Below are positions 31,347 to 42,703 of a stretch of 64,000 nucleotides of DNA, piece after piece. Under the pieces are notes generated by a model. The model was not told where the DNA came from. It searched no databases and worked only from the letters and a program-made list of their open reading frames with translations. Position numbers and translations under genes: made by a program. Source of the DNA: Desmodesmus armatus (Eukaryota; Chlorophyta; Chlorophyceae; Sphaeropleales; Scenedesmaceae); NCBI GenBank assembly GCA_007449985.2, contig VIIQ02000007.1, positions 186,001-250,000 on the forward strand, read 5' to 3'. The number at the start of each line of letters is the position of its first letter. Position 1 is the first letter of the stretch.

Positions 31347-33878
31347 TCAATTCGTCCCTGCACCGCCAACAAACACCGCCTTGCCGCCGCGTGTCATCCT
31401 GAAGCGCTTGTCGATCACCATCCCCTGCGCCACGACCACCTCCCGGTAGTAAGACGAGCACTGGTAGCCGACACGCTGCGGGATGTGGCTGGAGAAGAGG
31501 CCCCACTTGTCACCCACACCGTGCTGCTTGGCTGTCGCCATGAACAGCTCGTGCTCCTCTGGCGTCCACTCACCCTGCGCCTGCAACGGGAAACACGCGG
31601 CAGCAGCGCAGTTGTGGGCAGCCATGAGCGGTGCAATCGATGAACAGACGCAACCCATAGTGGGTTCATGGGAAGGTACAAAGGTGGTTGCAACATAGCA
31701 TACAAGTGCAAGTATTCTGCTGCCTGGAGGCAGATACATGCTTGTGGGGTCGTTGAGAGTAGCCTTGGGTGCTGCAGGTTTCCAGCAGAGCAGAAAGGTT
31801 CCAGCAGAGCAAAACCACATGCTGGGGATGACATACGAGGGGAAGCCTGTGACATCTATCAGCAGCTGCTCACCTGCTGCTCGTGTGGGGCAACATGGCG
31901 GTAGAAGTAGGTGTTGGGGTTCTTCCGCAACATGGTAGCAGCAAACGCCTTGGCCTGGGCACAAGCAACGGGGCCAACAGGTAACACTCAGTATTCTGGA
32001 CTTGGCAACGCACCACATAGTATGCACTGGAGTGCCATGTGCATTGTAGCACTCACGGACTATACTCTGCATGCATTGATTATATAGTACCGACCAACAT
32101 GAGGAGCATCTATGCTCTCACGGTGCCGCAGATCATGGAAGCGCTTGGTAATGTGCTGATGCTTCACAACAACCCAAGATGAACATCAGCTTTTGCCAAC
32201 CGCATGCCCAGTATCCAACCGCACCTCGCTCCAGCCCTTTGCTCGCAGCTCTGCTGGCACTGAGGACATGTCAGGCCTGCAGGACACAAAGTTAATCAAC
32301 ACAGTGAGGCCGGGTGTGCAGTTTCATCCCTGACACAGCTGCCATACGTATCCAGCCTGATATGTGGCAAAATGCTGTCATGCTGTGGCTTTGTCCTGCT
32401 GGGTCGCAACGCGTAGGGCGGCAATGCCCTCTGCACAACAACGCGCTGTGCTGCATTGCTGGCTGGTGCTGGTGCTGGTGCTGCTGCTGCTGCTGCTGCT
32501 GCTGCAGAGTTTGCACAAAATTCTATGTCTCAGCACTGTCCCAGGAGTCTTGTGCGACGGGCGGTGGGAGCAGGCCGGGTGCACAAACCACACCCTATTT
32601 TCAAATATGCCAGCACTCACTTGCGCGTCCACTTGCCGCCTCCGTTTGCCTCCCAAGCCTCTGAAGTGCTGCTGGCGATGCCGTACATCTCACACACGCT
32701 GGGGCAGACCCACCTAGTAAAATTTGAGCGAGCAGCAGACATGGCTATGTGTGGGTGGGCAGCTCAGATGATGGCATGCCCAGCCAAAGCAAACTTGGGA
32801 GTGCCTGTTGAGGTGGCCAGAGTATCACCTGCAGCACACCATTGCCTGGACTGGACCGCTCCTTCTGGCCCTAATGTGCAGCCTGCCCAACTGCAACACT
32901 CTCATGGCTCACCCCTTGTATGCCCCATCACTCTCAAAGGCTGCTGGCATCTCCTCCCCGATGAGTTTGAAGTACTCCTCCTGGGTCAGCAGGGACGCGT
33001 GGTCTACAGGACCACAACACACAGGCAGGACGGGACAGGAAGTGCTGGCCTGTGACTGCTTGTAGGGTGATGACCACAAGCGCTCACGTACCTGTAACTA
33101 TGCACCCACACCACCACGGCGAGCCAGAATACCAGGGGTTGAAAGGCACTCCCGAGAACTGCTAGCAGGTCATCTCAGCACGGCCCCACCTGGGTTTTTG
33201 TTCTCCTCATCCGCTGCGCTGTCCTGCTGTGCTGCTGCCTCAGGTGGCTGAGCTGCCAACCTGCTAGAGCGCCGGCTGGGGGCTGGTGGGACCTCAACAG
33301 CAGGCACCTGCAGGACAAACCATTTGGCGACCGTGGTGAGGTGTATGGAGTGAGCAACATGATAATACTATGCAGATGCCTGCGTACGCCACAGCAAAAG
33401 CTCGTTAGCTGCCTGAGGTCTGTTGACAGCCGTGCAGTTGAGGCGTCATTGTGTGAAAGAGAAGCACAGTGCCGGCCGTGCTGGTGGTGTTGGCTGGCAC
33501 AAGCAGACAGGCTGGAATGAGGGTAGCAACATGAATGCAGACATTATAAGGTACCAAAGTGGCACTCAAGGTGCTGCTGACCTTTTCCTTGTTGGCGGTA
33601 CGTTGCCTCTTGCTGCTGTTGATTGTCGCCTGGACTGCTGCTGCCGCCTGGTCAACTCCCAGCTGCTGCATGATCTGCCTGTTGCGCTCTATCCGCTGCT
33701 GCCGCTGCAGCTCGTACTCATTAAAGATTGGCTGGCGGAACATGTCCTCGACACGCAGCTGCTGCAGGTTTTGCTGCTGGTGCTGCTCCACTTCTCCTGC
33801 CGCTGCTGCTGCCGTGCGCTTCTTGCCAATGGTGCTGCTGGGGGATGAAAGCGCTGATACGGCTGCTGGTGGAGCCAT
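31347..33878 (-). CDS. SANT/Myb-domain nuclear protein
   Basis: Eight exons join in phase: 33582-33878, 33190-33307, 32932-33003, 32621-32660, 32225-32276, 32066-32161, 31874-31954 and 31347-31580. The product is about 329 residues. The first 100 are Gln/Ala-rich with a basic helical stretch (ELQRQQRIERNRQIMQQLGV). An Arg/Ser segment (PSRRSSRLAAQPPEA) resembles a nuclear localisation or chromatin-binding motif. The conserved C-terminal block starts with NPNTYFYRHVAPHEQQ and runs into GEWTPEEHELFMATAKQHG and WGLFSSHIPQRVGYQCSSYY, a SANT/Myb helix bundle with its spaced Trp and aromatic residues. A family with this FYR-plus-SANT block occurs in plants, algae and fungi and is poorly characterised. 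DNA or histone binding is inferred. The exon 6 donor (AGA|GTATAG) is the weakest junction. Confidence 0.8.
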
Positions 33879-34318
33879 TTTGGGCTGGCTGAGGCTGCTT
33901 TGCACTGCTTGTCGCTGTTGATGGTGTGCACTGCACTTGTACTGCAGATGGTTAACAACGACCCAACTTTGCACACTAGAGCGTGTGATGAGGCTCAGTT
34001 CAACTTTGCAGGCCTCGTGACACCACTGAGCAACGATGGATGTTTCACAAATGTTGAGGACAGAGTGGTGAAGGTGGATGCCAGTGGAAGATGGAAGCTG
34101 TGTGCTGGTTGGGGTCAGGGCGGCGTATAGTTTTCGCGCGTGGTGATGGTTAATGGCTGTTGTCGATGGGCAGTGTTCATCCCTCGTGATGTGATGCTTT
34201 CATGCCGACTGGTCAACAATTTTTCAAGCTTGAGACCCAGAGGTTTTGTCCAAGAGGTTGTCTGCATGCTGTTTGCTGTTATGGGGGATCATTCAATCAG
34301 TCTCATTGTTGTTGGTTC
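33879..34318. other. Intergenic, no gene recognised
   Basis: Between the SANT start and the stop of the partial gene at 34319, both minus strand. The SANT promoter should lie here. A short plus-strand frame (33900-34130) has no supporting feature. Confidence 0.45.
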
Positions 34319-34550
34319 TCATTCAGAGGGATTCTTGCGCCAACGTGACTCAATTTCCCAGTCCAGATCGCTACCTTTGACCTTTGGTGCTCCTGCTGCA
34401 TCCCCTTCCTTTGAAGGTATGATCCAATTATAAAATCTATACACTTGACCTTTCTTCCTGGGTTTGTCTGACTTGGGCACCCGGAATCCTGCTGATAGCC
34501 AGAAGGTGAGGGAGCACAGCGCCAGCTGGGACAGGAATGTACATGCATGT
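34319..34550 (-). CDS. Last exon of a small unidentified gene (5' part unresolved)
   Basis: After an acceptor (CCTGTCCCAG) the frame reads LALCSLTFWLSAGFRVPKSD, KPRKKGQVYRFYNWIIPSKE and GDAAGAPKVKGSDLDWEIES, then RWRKNPSE and a stop. The low-redundancy, charged and aromatic composition is unlike the chance frames around it and looks like a conserved small protein. A hydrophobic stretch precedes a basic linker, so a single-pass organelle or membrane protein is possible. I do not recognise the family. The first exon must lie in 34560-34980, sharing that space with the VPS45 promoter, but no start and donor pair is convincing. Confidence 0.5.
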
Positions 34551-34983
34551 GGTGAAGCACTCCTCAGGTTTAGCACTCCTGCTAGCTGTCTGTCACATGA
34601 TGCTGAGTGAATGAAACGTTTGATGTTGTTTCTGGGCTCCTGGAGGCTGCCTGCACTCTACATGGTTGTAGCGCCATGCTGTCCCTGCTGGTCTGGTCGT
34701 ATCACGTGCAGGAAGCCGACAGCGTCCCAAACACCCTGGGCTTGGGGCAGCTCAAATTTTCAAAAGCAACTGCAGCCTGACAGCTGTTGCTGCAGCAGCA
34801 CAACTGCTGCAGTTGCTGCACCCCTTGCCAAGAAGGATGCAGCTGGCCTGTCTTGGCTCAGTGGGTGTGTCTGTCACTGTGCATCACTAGCAGTGCAACC
34901 CCCACGCAGTGCTGAGGGTGCTGCTTGACAACAGCACCAAGGGCCCTGCATCAGGAGGTTCCAGCTAGGCAGCACCAGCCAGC
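34551..34983. promoter_or_regulatory. Region upstream of VPS45
   Basis: About 430 bp that must contain the VPS45 promoter and the missing 5' exon and promoter of the minus-strand gene ending at 34319. No specific element can be named. Confidence 0.35.
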
Positions 34984-37900
34984 ATGGCAGCCAGCAATGC
35001 CAGAGCGCAGCAGGGCACCACAGCAGCAATGGACAACAAGGAACGCTCTGAGGCACTTGCACAGATGCACCTGACAAAAATCCTGCGCGCCTATATCATG
35101 CAGATGATCACAGGTACGTTGGAGGTCCCACGATAAGGGCAACTAGCAGCAGGGTGTAGTAGTAGCCCATGCACAGCAGCACTGGGTGCTTGCAGCTAGC
35201 TAGGCCACATACAGCGCTGTAAGCAAGGCACAGCAGATCGTGCGGGCCACTCTACGCCGCAGCAGAAGCCTTTCGCAGTGCAAGACAGGCCTTTGCATGC
35301 AAGCACCAAGCTCTGGCAGCTGCTTGCCAGGTTGGCACACACAAACTTTACCAACACCCCTATCTTCTCGTTCCTTCACTGCAGAGGTGCCAGGCTACAA
35401 GGGTCTGTTGGTTGATAAGGACACCATGCGGGTGTGCAGCACGCTGTTTGGGCGCACAGAGCTAGCAGAGCACAGCGTGGTGCATGTGGAGCGGCTGGAC
35501 AGCAACGACGGCACAAAGCACCTAGAGCTCAAGGTCGGGGGGAGCAACACAGCAGCTGCTGTGCCAGCACATCAGCCGTCATATAATATCACAGCAGAGT
35601 ATAGCACAGCGCCTGCTGTTTGCCCAAAGTGTCCTTGATGTTGAGCAGGCTCGATAGCAGTACTCAGGCTCGATAGCAGCAGGACAGCAGGTGTGTATGC
35701 TAAGGTTGCTGAAAACATGTGCCCGACGGGCAGTTCTTGTGCCTTATGCCACCCCCTCCTCTGCAACACGGTTGGTGTGTCTGCCGCACCTCTGCTCTGC
35801 AGGCTGTGTGTTTCCTGCGGCCAACCCGTGAGAATGTTACCATGCTCAAGCGGGAGCTGCGGCAGCCACGCTTTCAGTCTTACCACTTCTGTGAGTGGGC
35901 TGCAGCAGGGCAGACGTTTTTTTGTGAGCTGTGGATGGCATGTATACTCTTGGTAGACAGACGCTGTCTACAAAGTCGGACTTTGTCAACCAGTCTGGTC
36001 ATTGGCCAGGTAATGTGCGTGTGGCAACAGCTGGCAGCAGCTGTTAGTACCCCTATTGCAATTCGACAAGGGTTTGCCCCTCTGGGTGCACAGAACTGCG
36101 CTGACTCCCTCTTCCATGCTGTGCCGTATCTGTCATGCTGTGTCATGCTGTGCTGCGCTGTGCAGACTTCAGCAACCTGGTCAGTCAGATGCACCTGCAG
36201 GACCTGGCAGAAGTGGATGCAGCGCAGGAGCAGGTGCAGGCTGTGCAGGAGTTTTATGGGGACTTCATGGCACTAGACAAGCACCACTTCACGGTGCCGG
36301 TGTCCTGCAATGATGTGCTGATCAACCCCCGCGCAACAGCCACACTGGGAGCATCAGAGTGAGTCCAAAGCAGCAGCAGAAGCAACAGCAACAGCACAGC
36401 TGCTCAACATGTGGTGTGCAAGAGCTGCAGTGGCATGCTGCAGTAATCTCATGTAAGAGTGGCCATCCCCAGTGTTGTCCTGTAGTGCTGTCATGCTGCT
36501 GCTGCCGCCGTTGTTGCTGTCAGGTTTGAGTGCATAGACCGCTTGGTGCAGGGGCTATCAGCGCTGTTCTTGGCGCTGCGGCGCCGGCCCATCATCCGGT
36601 ACCAGAAGACCAGCAGTGCGGCACAGCGGCTGGCTGAGGGGCTGTATGGCCTGACATACAAGCAGCAGGTGCGCAGTGACGCAGGATGGATGTCAGGGTG
36701 TGCATGGAATGATCCTTTGGTTTTGCCTTGCAGCTCAGCACAGCAGAGCAGAGCAGAGCAGAGAGCCTTTTCACTGTGAAGCAGTGGTGACCCTGAATCA
36801 CTCTGTTACGGTGCAGCAGCTGTCGCCAAGAGGTACAGGCACACGTGCCAGGGTCCTGATTGAGTGTGGGGCGTGCTGCATTGCCCTGCAGGTTGGCGTG
36901 TTTGACTTTGGCAGCCGCAGCAGTCCAGTGGTGCTGCTGTTGGATCGCAACGACGACCCAGTCACGCCACTCCTCACGCAGTGGACTTACCAGGTGGGGG
37001 CCGTCTGAAGGTGCAGCCGGTTCACCTCAGCCTGCTGTGCCGTGCTTGCAGCAGTGTGTTTTTGTTCTTGCAGCAGCGTAGTGGGTGACTTTGTGTTTCG
37101 TACCTGCTCCCATATGTCAGTGGTGTGGGGTTGTATGGGGGGGACGGCAGCATTCGATGCAGGCTGCAGTGGACTGCCAGCCTTACACCTCAGCATTGTG
37201 CTGGTGTGGTGTGTAATTGTCACCTGTGGAATCTGTTGTGCTCAACCCTGCCGTATGGTGGCACCAACTACGCTGGCCTGCTGTCACTGTTCGTCTGTCT
37301 GTCCGTCTGCCTTCTGACGTGTGGTGCTGCGCCGCACTGCGATGTGTCATCCTTTCAGGCCATGATCCACGAGCTGGTGGGCATCAAGGACAACACGGCA
37401 ATCCTCACCAGCCCCAAGGTGGCAGAGCAGTACAGGTGGGTGGCGGGAGTCCCTTGCTGCAGTACTCTGCTGCAGCCAGAGTGAATTGTGGGTTGTGAAT
37501 GTAGGGGGGGGTGATGTTTTGCTGCTAGCCTAGCCTCATGCAGCCGTTGTTCCTACATAAAGTAGTCCAGCAGCACCTGCAGACGGTGATAGCGCTGCTA
37601 GCGAAGCCACTCCTTCATAGGCCTGCTTGCCATCAACATATTGTGTGGTCACTACCTCCTCCTCCTCCTGCTGCCGCTGCTGTTGTGGCTACAGGGAGGT
37701 GGTCATTGATGCTGCCAGTGACGACTTCTACAAGCAGCACATGTACAACAACTACGGGGAGGTCGGGCTGAGTGTAAAGGACATGGTGGACAAGTTTGCA
37801 GCAGCCAGCGCACAGCACAAGCAGGTGAGTCGTCTTTATTTCTGGTTGCAAGCTGCACTCCCCGTGTGTTTGCCCATGGGCGGCTGGCCTCATGTGCATG

Positions 37901-40900
37901 TGCAGCTGCACATGCTAGAAGGAGGCAGCTGTTGTGCTGCTCATATGGGTGGCCCTCTCCAGCAGTAGTAGAAAAGGGCAAGGCTGCTGTGAAGTGCAGG
38001 CTGGGCTTACTCCCCACACCCAGGCGTGCATTTCTATTTGCCGTGCTGCACTGCCCTGTGGCCAAGTGCAAACTGTGTCGCGCTGCTGCTGCCAACACGT
38101 CGGTGCGCTGCAACGCCCTTTCCTTGCGGGGATCAAGGCTGCCGTGAAGCTCACACGCGCTGTGCTGTGCTGGCTATGCTGGCTCTATGCGCAAAACACT
38201 TGCTGACGCCCTGCTGCGCTGTGCAGTGTGCCCCGTATCTACCACTCCTAGCTTGGGTGTGGCTTCAAGCATGCAGGTTGCCGCAATGCTCAAGAACTTG
38301 CGCTGTCCTGGCTGTGTCTTTTGGCATAGAGGGCACAGGTTTGGCTAGCATATAAGGAAAATGCAAGTCTACAGCTCAGCATGTGTATGTACACTGCAGG
38401 TGACCAGCCTTGACGACATGCGGCGCTTTATCCTGGAGCACTCTGACTTCAGCCGGGCGCAGGGCAACGTGACCAAGCATGTCAACATCGTCACGCAGCT
38501 CAGCGACGTCGTGGGCACACGGCACCTCATGGACGTCTCGACGGTAAGGGCTGCAGGGGCTGCATATGCGGTATCACATTGTGCAGCTGCCCGTGTACTG
38601 CAATCACTCGGCACCTCATGGATGTCTCAACTGTGAGGGCTGCAGCGGCAGTGCAGCCTTTTGGTGGTGTAGCTTTGTGTGTGCTGCAATCAAGGACGAC
38701 AATGGTGTCCGTGTGTGGAAGACCAGCGTGTGCTGAAGTTGCAGGTGCTGTCGAGTGTGGTGCTGACAATCTCAAATTGCCATGTTTGTTGGCTTCAAGG
38801 ACACTGTCGCCTGACACATGATCGTGAATTTGCTGCCATGCTCCTGCAGTTGGAGCAGGAGCTGTCCAACCCTGCATCCTCCCTGACAGCTGCTGGTGCA
38901 TATGACGATGTTGTTGAGGTGCTGCACAACCCTGGCATCAGGTGGGAGGGCAGGGCGCTGCTTAGCACGTATGTTGTGCAAAATTGCATGCAAGTGCTCG
39001 CTGCAATCATGATTGACATGTTGATCAACTTGTGGAGAGTGTGCTGCCGTACCGGAGCCTTTTTGGTGTGTGGCATGCCTTAGTGTGAGCAACCCAGGCA
39101 ACATGTGCTGCTGATGTGCATTGTCCCGCCTGGCACCCAGTCGCGTTGCTCTCGCAGCCGCTTGTCGCTGCAAGCGCCGTTGATTGTATCGTGCTCAATT
39201 GCCTACTGCACGCGCTCTGTTGCTGCAGCACCAAGGACCGTGTGCGGCTGGTGATGCTGTATGCGCTGCGCTTTGAGGGTGACAACCAGCGTGTGGGTGG
39301 CCTCATGGTGGCACTGGGCCAGCTTGGGCTCAAGGCCAGCAACCCCCAGCTGTATGCAGCACTGGAGGGGCTGCTCAAGTATGGGGGCCAGGAAAAGTGA
39401 GTGACAGCATGCTGGGGCACCCAGACGGTGATGGTCTTGGCGCAGCATCCTGAAGCCCAGTTATGCACAGGGGTGTTTCCAGAGCCATGTCGGCTGTGTG
39501 ATGCCAGCATGCATGGCGGGGTTCCCAGGGACTGTCATGTCCATGCTTGGGGTTGCATCGCAGCAGCAGCGATCGTCATGTATGTTGTGTTTGCTGCGTG
39601 GGTGCTCACCAGGCGTGCGGGTGACCTGTTTGGCCAGCGCAACATTCTGCTGAAGGCCAAGGCTGTCCTCACCAGGGGCTTGGCGGGAGTGGACAATGTG
39701 TACACACAGGTACGTGTGGCAGGCCTTGAAGCCGCAGCCTGTTGCAGCTATCCACACATTCGTCACGCTCAGCTCGATGCTGCTGTACATTGCTGCCGTC
39801 TGCCAGGTGCTTGCACAACTGGACTGTTTCCATGCAGAACTGGCGAATGCAGTTAGTCGCATGTGTCGATGCCTGAAGTTGGTTGCATGCTCACTGGCAG
39901 CTTGGACGAGACACTCGTGGTCACAGTTGAGCGCTGTTGTCACTGTGGCGACTGACTGGCCTGTGTGTACTGCCTGCAGCATGTACCGCTGCTGAGTGAG
40001 ACACTGCGGATGCTGGCCACAAATGACCTGAGTGCTGCTGCATATCCCTACGCTGCTGGCAGCCAGGTGCGTCGGCAAAATCGATGTGTTGGTTCAACGC
40101 TTCTGGCGGCTATTTCGACCGCGATTGATTCAATGAACCTTCAACCGGGTTGATCTGTGCGCTAGCAGCCAGTGCTGGGCCAGTCTGCTGAGCTGAGCCC
40201 TGTTGCGGCTTGTGATGCAATCCCAGCTGCCAACTGTACGGAATGGTGGCAGATGCTAGTAGCATGCTCGATGCAGGTGCTCTGGCTGCAATCAGTACGA
40301 AGCCACCGCCTGCTATGCATCACGTACACAAAAGTCGAGCGTTTTTTGGACCAATCTGACTTGGCAGCCATGTATTTGAGTGGGTGTGCATGTGCACCTG
40401 CCCCCCCCCCTGCAGGATGAGGCCCTCAACTGGCAAGCAGCCTACAAGGCACGCCCACCAACTGAGGCAATTGTCTTCATTGTGGGAGGGTCCACATACG
40501 AGGAGGCCAAGGTGAGAACATTGCGTGTTTATGTACTGGCGCCTGCATGTGGGGTGAGGACAATTGCACAACTTGGTGGCCATCAGGTTGGGGTTGGCAT
40601 AGATGGTAGACCTGTTGGCTTGAGGCTCCCTGGCTTGTGCCAAGCTAGGGTCTCCGTCCTCAATGCAGATGCATTGCATGGGGTTGAAAGTGCTGGCAAC
40701 TCCTTACTAGCTCATCTCGCAACTGTGTTGACATCGACTTGAGACTCTCGGGGCAGGCATTGATGCTACAGTCATGAGGTGCATTACATGGGCTCCAACG
40801 CCATGGCTGTGCTGGTCTGTTGATGTTGCTGTGCTGCAGGCTGTGTACGAGTGGAACAAGCAGCCGCCAGCCAAGGGGCAGCAGCAGACGATGCGGGTGC

Positions 40901-40962
40901 TGCTGGGTGGCAGTGAGGTGCTCAACAGTGACATGTTCCTCAAAGCTCTGGGGGCAGCATGA
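34984..40962 (+). CDS. VPS45: VPS45, Sec1/Munc18-family vesicle fusion protein
   Basis: Fifteen exons join in perfect phase: 34984-35113, 35385-35533, 35803-35890, 36166-36358, 36524-36668, 36892-36993, 37359-37435, 37695-37824, 38400-38543, 38850-38941, 39229-39396, 39613-39709, 39980-40066, 40416-40511 and 40840-40962. The product is 606 residues (family about 570; the surplus is an N-terminal extension before MDNKERS). SM-family landmarks are KGLLVDKDTM, FLRPTRENV, FTVPVSCNDVLINP, LLLDRNDDPVTPLLTQWTYQ, VGIKDNTAIL, HVNIVTQLSDVV and, near the end, PPTEAIVFIVGGSTYEEAK, diagnostic of VPS45. It binds syntaxin-16/Tlg2-type SNAREs on trans-Golgi and endosomal membranes and promotes vesicle fusion toward the vacuole. 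Several introns carry long runs of CTG-rich sequence. No disabling change is seen. Confidence 0.96.
38521..38646 (+). repeat. Duplicated exon 9 / splice-donor segment in a VPS45 intron
   Basis: The last coding bases of VPS45 exon 9 and the start of the intron (from 38521, GGCACCTCATGGACGTCTCG and on through GGGCTGCAG) recur 89 bp later from 38610 with a few substitutions. This puts a second potential donor (ACT|GTGAGG) inside the intron. Confidence 0.8.
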
Positions 40963-41745
40963 TTCTGAACAGTTTCATGAAGCCATTTGCCCACCCATGG
41001 TCGACAGTTGTGGTTTGCATGTGAAATCTGCTTGGCGAGCAGATGCATCACCTGCATGCTGCATGATGACGGGCTTGCTGATGTTTTGCTCTTTGTATGT
41101 GCTGGTGGTCATGGTGCAGTCACCAGCACGCACTGAGACCTGACAACAGCTGTTGTTAGTATCCCAACGACTGCACAATCAATTATAACACAGGGCTGCA
41201 ACTACAACCACTAGAGGAACGTGCGCCAACAGACCAAATGACAGGCACGACAGCCCACAGGCGGGGAATAAGATGTGCAGGCCTGCAGGCTGCAACACAG
41301 GTCACATGGTTTAGCATACAACAAGCTTCACACCAGAGGGCACCTTTGCACAAATAAGCAACACCGGACTCAGCAGAGACAACTTCAGCCTCTGCGATCT
41401 TACTACAACTAGCACTCCACCAGTATAGTCCGCTAGCTAGTTAGCTAGCCACCACTACCTCCTGCTCACGACCAGCTGCTGCCTGCAGGCAGCAGCACCA
41501 CAGGCTTTTCCGTCACCTCACACCCAAACAGGGCAAAGTGCCGTAACACTGTGCAGTTACGTCAACACTACATCACAAGTCGGCAGTCAGGCAGCACCGC
41601 CACAGAGCCAGACTTCACATCACACGCACGCAAGGCCAGGTGTCGCAACAGGGGCATATTCCTCACCAGCACTGCTGCAACTGTATCATCCACACCAGCA
41701 CCCATGTGACACAAGTCAAGGTGACACTGTGCTGCTATTTTCACA
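40963..41745. other. Convergent intergenic region, no intact gene
   Basis: Holds the VPS45 3' UTR on the left. Its right end (41579-41722) is a duplicated copy of the LRR gene's 3' sequence, listed separately. Confidence 0.5.
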
Positions 41746-41900
41746 CTACATTAAAAGCTGACAGTCAGGCGGGACCACCACACTACCAGACTTCACATCA
41801 CACGCACGCAAGGCCAGGTGTCGCAACTGGGGCATGCTCCCCACCAGCGCTGCTGCAACTGCATCATCCACACCAGCACCCATGTGACACAAGTCAAGGT
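41579..41900 (-). repeat. 178-bp tandem duplication at the 3' end of the LRR ORF
   Basis: A segment of about 145 bp at 41579-41722 matches 41757-41900 with high identity (shared anchor GACTTCACATCACACGCACG at 41611 and 41789, period 178). The right copy is the C-terminal coding part of the LRR ORF; the left copy lies beyond its stop codon. Confidence 0.85.
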
Positions 41901-42486
41901 GTGTCAAGCTGCGCAGGCCTGACAGCTGCATGCAGTCCTGCGCGGCAGGCTCCCCAACAAACGGACTGAGGCACAACTTCTTCAGATTTGTCAGGCCACA
42001 CAACTGGCGACACATGAATACCTCATGGCCAGCATCACTCTCAGGATCACACCCGTTGTCCCAGAAGTGCAACTCGAGCCTGGTCAGGGTCTCCTGCATC
42101 TGCGGCATCACAGCTAAGAAATCCTCCTGCATCTCCTCATGATCCCGCTCAACATCACCATTAAACTCATGATCCCTGACGCAGATGCCTGTCAGTGGTA
42201 ACCTGGGCCAGTAGATGCAGTCCTTGTGTGCGGTGTCGATGTCTTCGTACTCAAGGTCCAGCCTATCCAGCTGTGTGAGCTCCAGCAAGGCCTGCAAGCC
42301 ATCAGGGAACTTCACCAGCTGGGCCATATCTAGCCTCAGGGTCAAATGGCGGAGGTCCTCAAGGCTCCTGCATCCCACCAAAAAGCCACAGACAGGAGAT
42401 AACACAGTCAGCGCGCACTCGTTACCCCTTGGGGCTGAGTAGAACCAGTGCAACTCAAGTAGCAATGCGCGCGCCCTGCTGGGCAT
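41746..42486 (-). CDS. Leucine-rich repeat protein, possibly a fragment
   Basis: An open frame of 246 codons with repeated Leu-x-x-Leu segments: LEDLRHLTLRLDMAQL, LLELTQLDRLDLEYE, LTRLELHF, LTNLKKLCLSPF, LRSLTHLDLCHMG and MPQLRHLALRACDV. The spacing of about 24-30 residues fits the LRR fold of F-box/LRR proteins. It lacks any N-terminal domain, and its start lies only 218 bp past the stop of the F-box/LRR gene on the same strand. It could be a detached C-terminal part of that gene, a separate paralogue fragment or a complete small LRR protein. The duplicated DNA just beyond its stop shows that repeat units here are being copied. A role as a substrate-binding surface is only inferred. Confidence 0.55.
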   Translation of the reverse strand: MPSRARALLLELHWFYSAPRGNECALTVLSPVCGFLVGCRSLEDLRHLTLRLDMAQLVKFPDGLQALLELTQLDRLDLEYEDIDTAHKDCIYWPRLPLTGICVRDHEFNGDVERDHEEMQEDFLAVMPQMQETLTRLELHFWDNGCDPESDAGHEVFMCRQLCGLTNLKKLCLSPFVGEPAAQDCMQLSGLRSLTHLDLCHMGAGVDDAVAAALVGSMPQLRHLALRACDVKSGSVVVPPDCQLLM

Positions 42487-42703
42487 GATGTTGGTGCCTT
42501 CAGCACAAAACAGCTAGCTTGGGTAACGCACACGCTGCACTGCCCTTTACCCAGCTGATCATTCTGTCAACCCCTGTTGCATGTGTCACGTCACATTTCT
42601 GCGTCCCAGTCTTGAACCTCACCACAAGCACACATGCATTTTTTGACCGGCAATGACCAGACTAAGACACAATGCATAACATCTGCAGTCTGGTTGTGTT
42701 GAG

